A DNA stretch of 16,951 nt from contig CAKOSN010000036.1 of the NCBI GenBank assembly GCA_934102255.1, positions 1 to 16,951 on the forward strand. Reading direction: 5' to 3'. A program made the position numbers and the translations under genes. The stretch is from an uncultured Bacilli bacterium (GTDB lineage: Bacteria; Bacillota_I; Bacilli_A; RF39; UBA660). The notes beneath the pieces are model-generated. The model was given only the letters and a program-made list of their open reading frames with translations. It ran no database searches and was not told where the DNA came from. Of this stretch, positions 16,832 through 16,951 are shown one piece after another. Within the stretch, counting starts at the first letter, position 1; the number at the start of each line of letters is the position of its first letter.

Positions 16832-16860
16832 CTTATACCATATTTAAATAATAAAAGCAA
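16832..16860 (-). promoter_or_regulatory. Promoter of the 202-aa gene
   Basis: Minus strand: -35 TTGCTT (16855-16860), 17-base spacer, -10 TATAAG (16832-16837) preceded by TGG, an extended -10. Predicted start of transcription is near 16825. Confidence 0.6.
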
Positions 16861-16920
16861 TCAAAAATTGTTTATAGATAGTGTTTCCAAAGTGTGGAGA
16901 TTTCAAAGACAAATGCTTAT

Positions 16921-16951
16921 AAATAAATAAAAAGAGCAAAAACCTTAAATT
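16921..16951 (-). terminator. Possible terminator cut by the right window edge
   Basis: On the minus strand the window opens with AATTTAAGG, then TTTTTGCTC, then TTTTTATTTATTTAT. This looks like the 3' arm and T-tract of a hairpin whose 5' arm (expected AAAAACCTT-like) would lie just outside the window. Between it and the promoter at 16860 nothing else is recognised. Confidence 0.3.

Noticed and set aside
16871..16915. Partial dyad and near-repeats around CTTTGGAAA/CTTTGAAA upstream of the 202-aa promoter, as an operator
   Set aside because: Only a 4-bp stem and one imperfect direct repeat; not enough to call a binding site.
1..16951. Transposase, integrase, attachment sites, tRNA or rRNA genes as signs of a mobile island
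   Set aside because: None could be recognised on either strand, so any mobility of the giant-gene array rests on architecture alone.

Overview
Organism. The window is strongly AT-rich. All genes are on the minus strand, have AAGGAG-like ribosome binding sites, and use TGG for tryptophan with TGA as a true stop, so the code is standard and not that of Mycoplasma. A low-GC Firmicute or a Mollicutes-related lineage using the standard code (for example a gut RF39-type bacterium) fits; this placement is inference.

Layout in transcription order (right to left). Four ordinary-looking genes come first: an unrecognised 202-aa protein, rsgA (circularly permuted ribosome-assembly GTPase), a 159-aa protein with an N-terminal membrane segment, and a 194-aa P-loop kinase-like protein ending in a good terminator. 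The remaining 13.6 kb is a tandem array of giant paralogs: copy 2 (1932 aa), copy 1 (2036 aa) with a 106-aa gene joined to its 3' end by an ATGA overlap, and a third copy whose first 396 codons are seen before it runs off the left edge.

The giant proteins. Each full copy has (i) an N-terminal domain whose spaced motifs (FFRA, then ISLSS, then ELEYYKEVP) look like the Arg / Ser-x-Ser / Glu-x-Glu signature of R-S-E-class ADP-ribosyltransferases; (ii) an alpha-rich middle of unknown function; (iii) a complete DExH superfamily 2 helicase/translocase core (PTGSGKS, DELH, LTATPERD, NEGAHLKG, QQLGR); (iv) a C-terminal array of six or seven ~111-residue repeats, also visible in the DNA as a 330-336 bp period, resembling the 'helicase associated' (HA) repeat; and (v) a conserved tail. 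The helicase call is firm, the HA call moderate, and the ADP-ribosyltransferase call motif-based.

Interpretation. Three adjacent paralogs, each with its own putative promoter and with variable repeat number, look like a lineage-specific expanded family under diversifying or recombinational pressure. That would fit a genome-conflict (anti-phage or anti-plasmid) locus or a polyvalent protein of a mobile element. No transposase, integrase, CRISPR array, tRNA or rRNA is visible. The defence role is inference and nothing in the window proves it.
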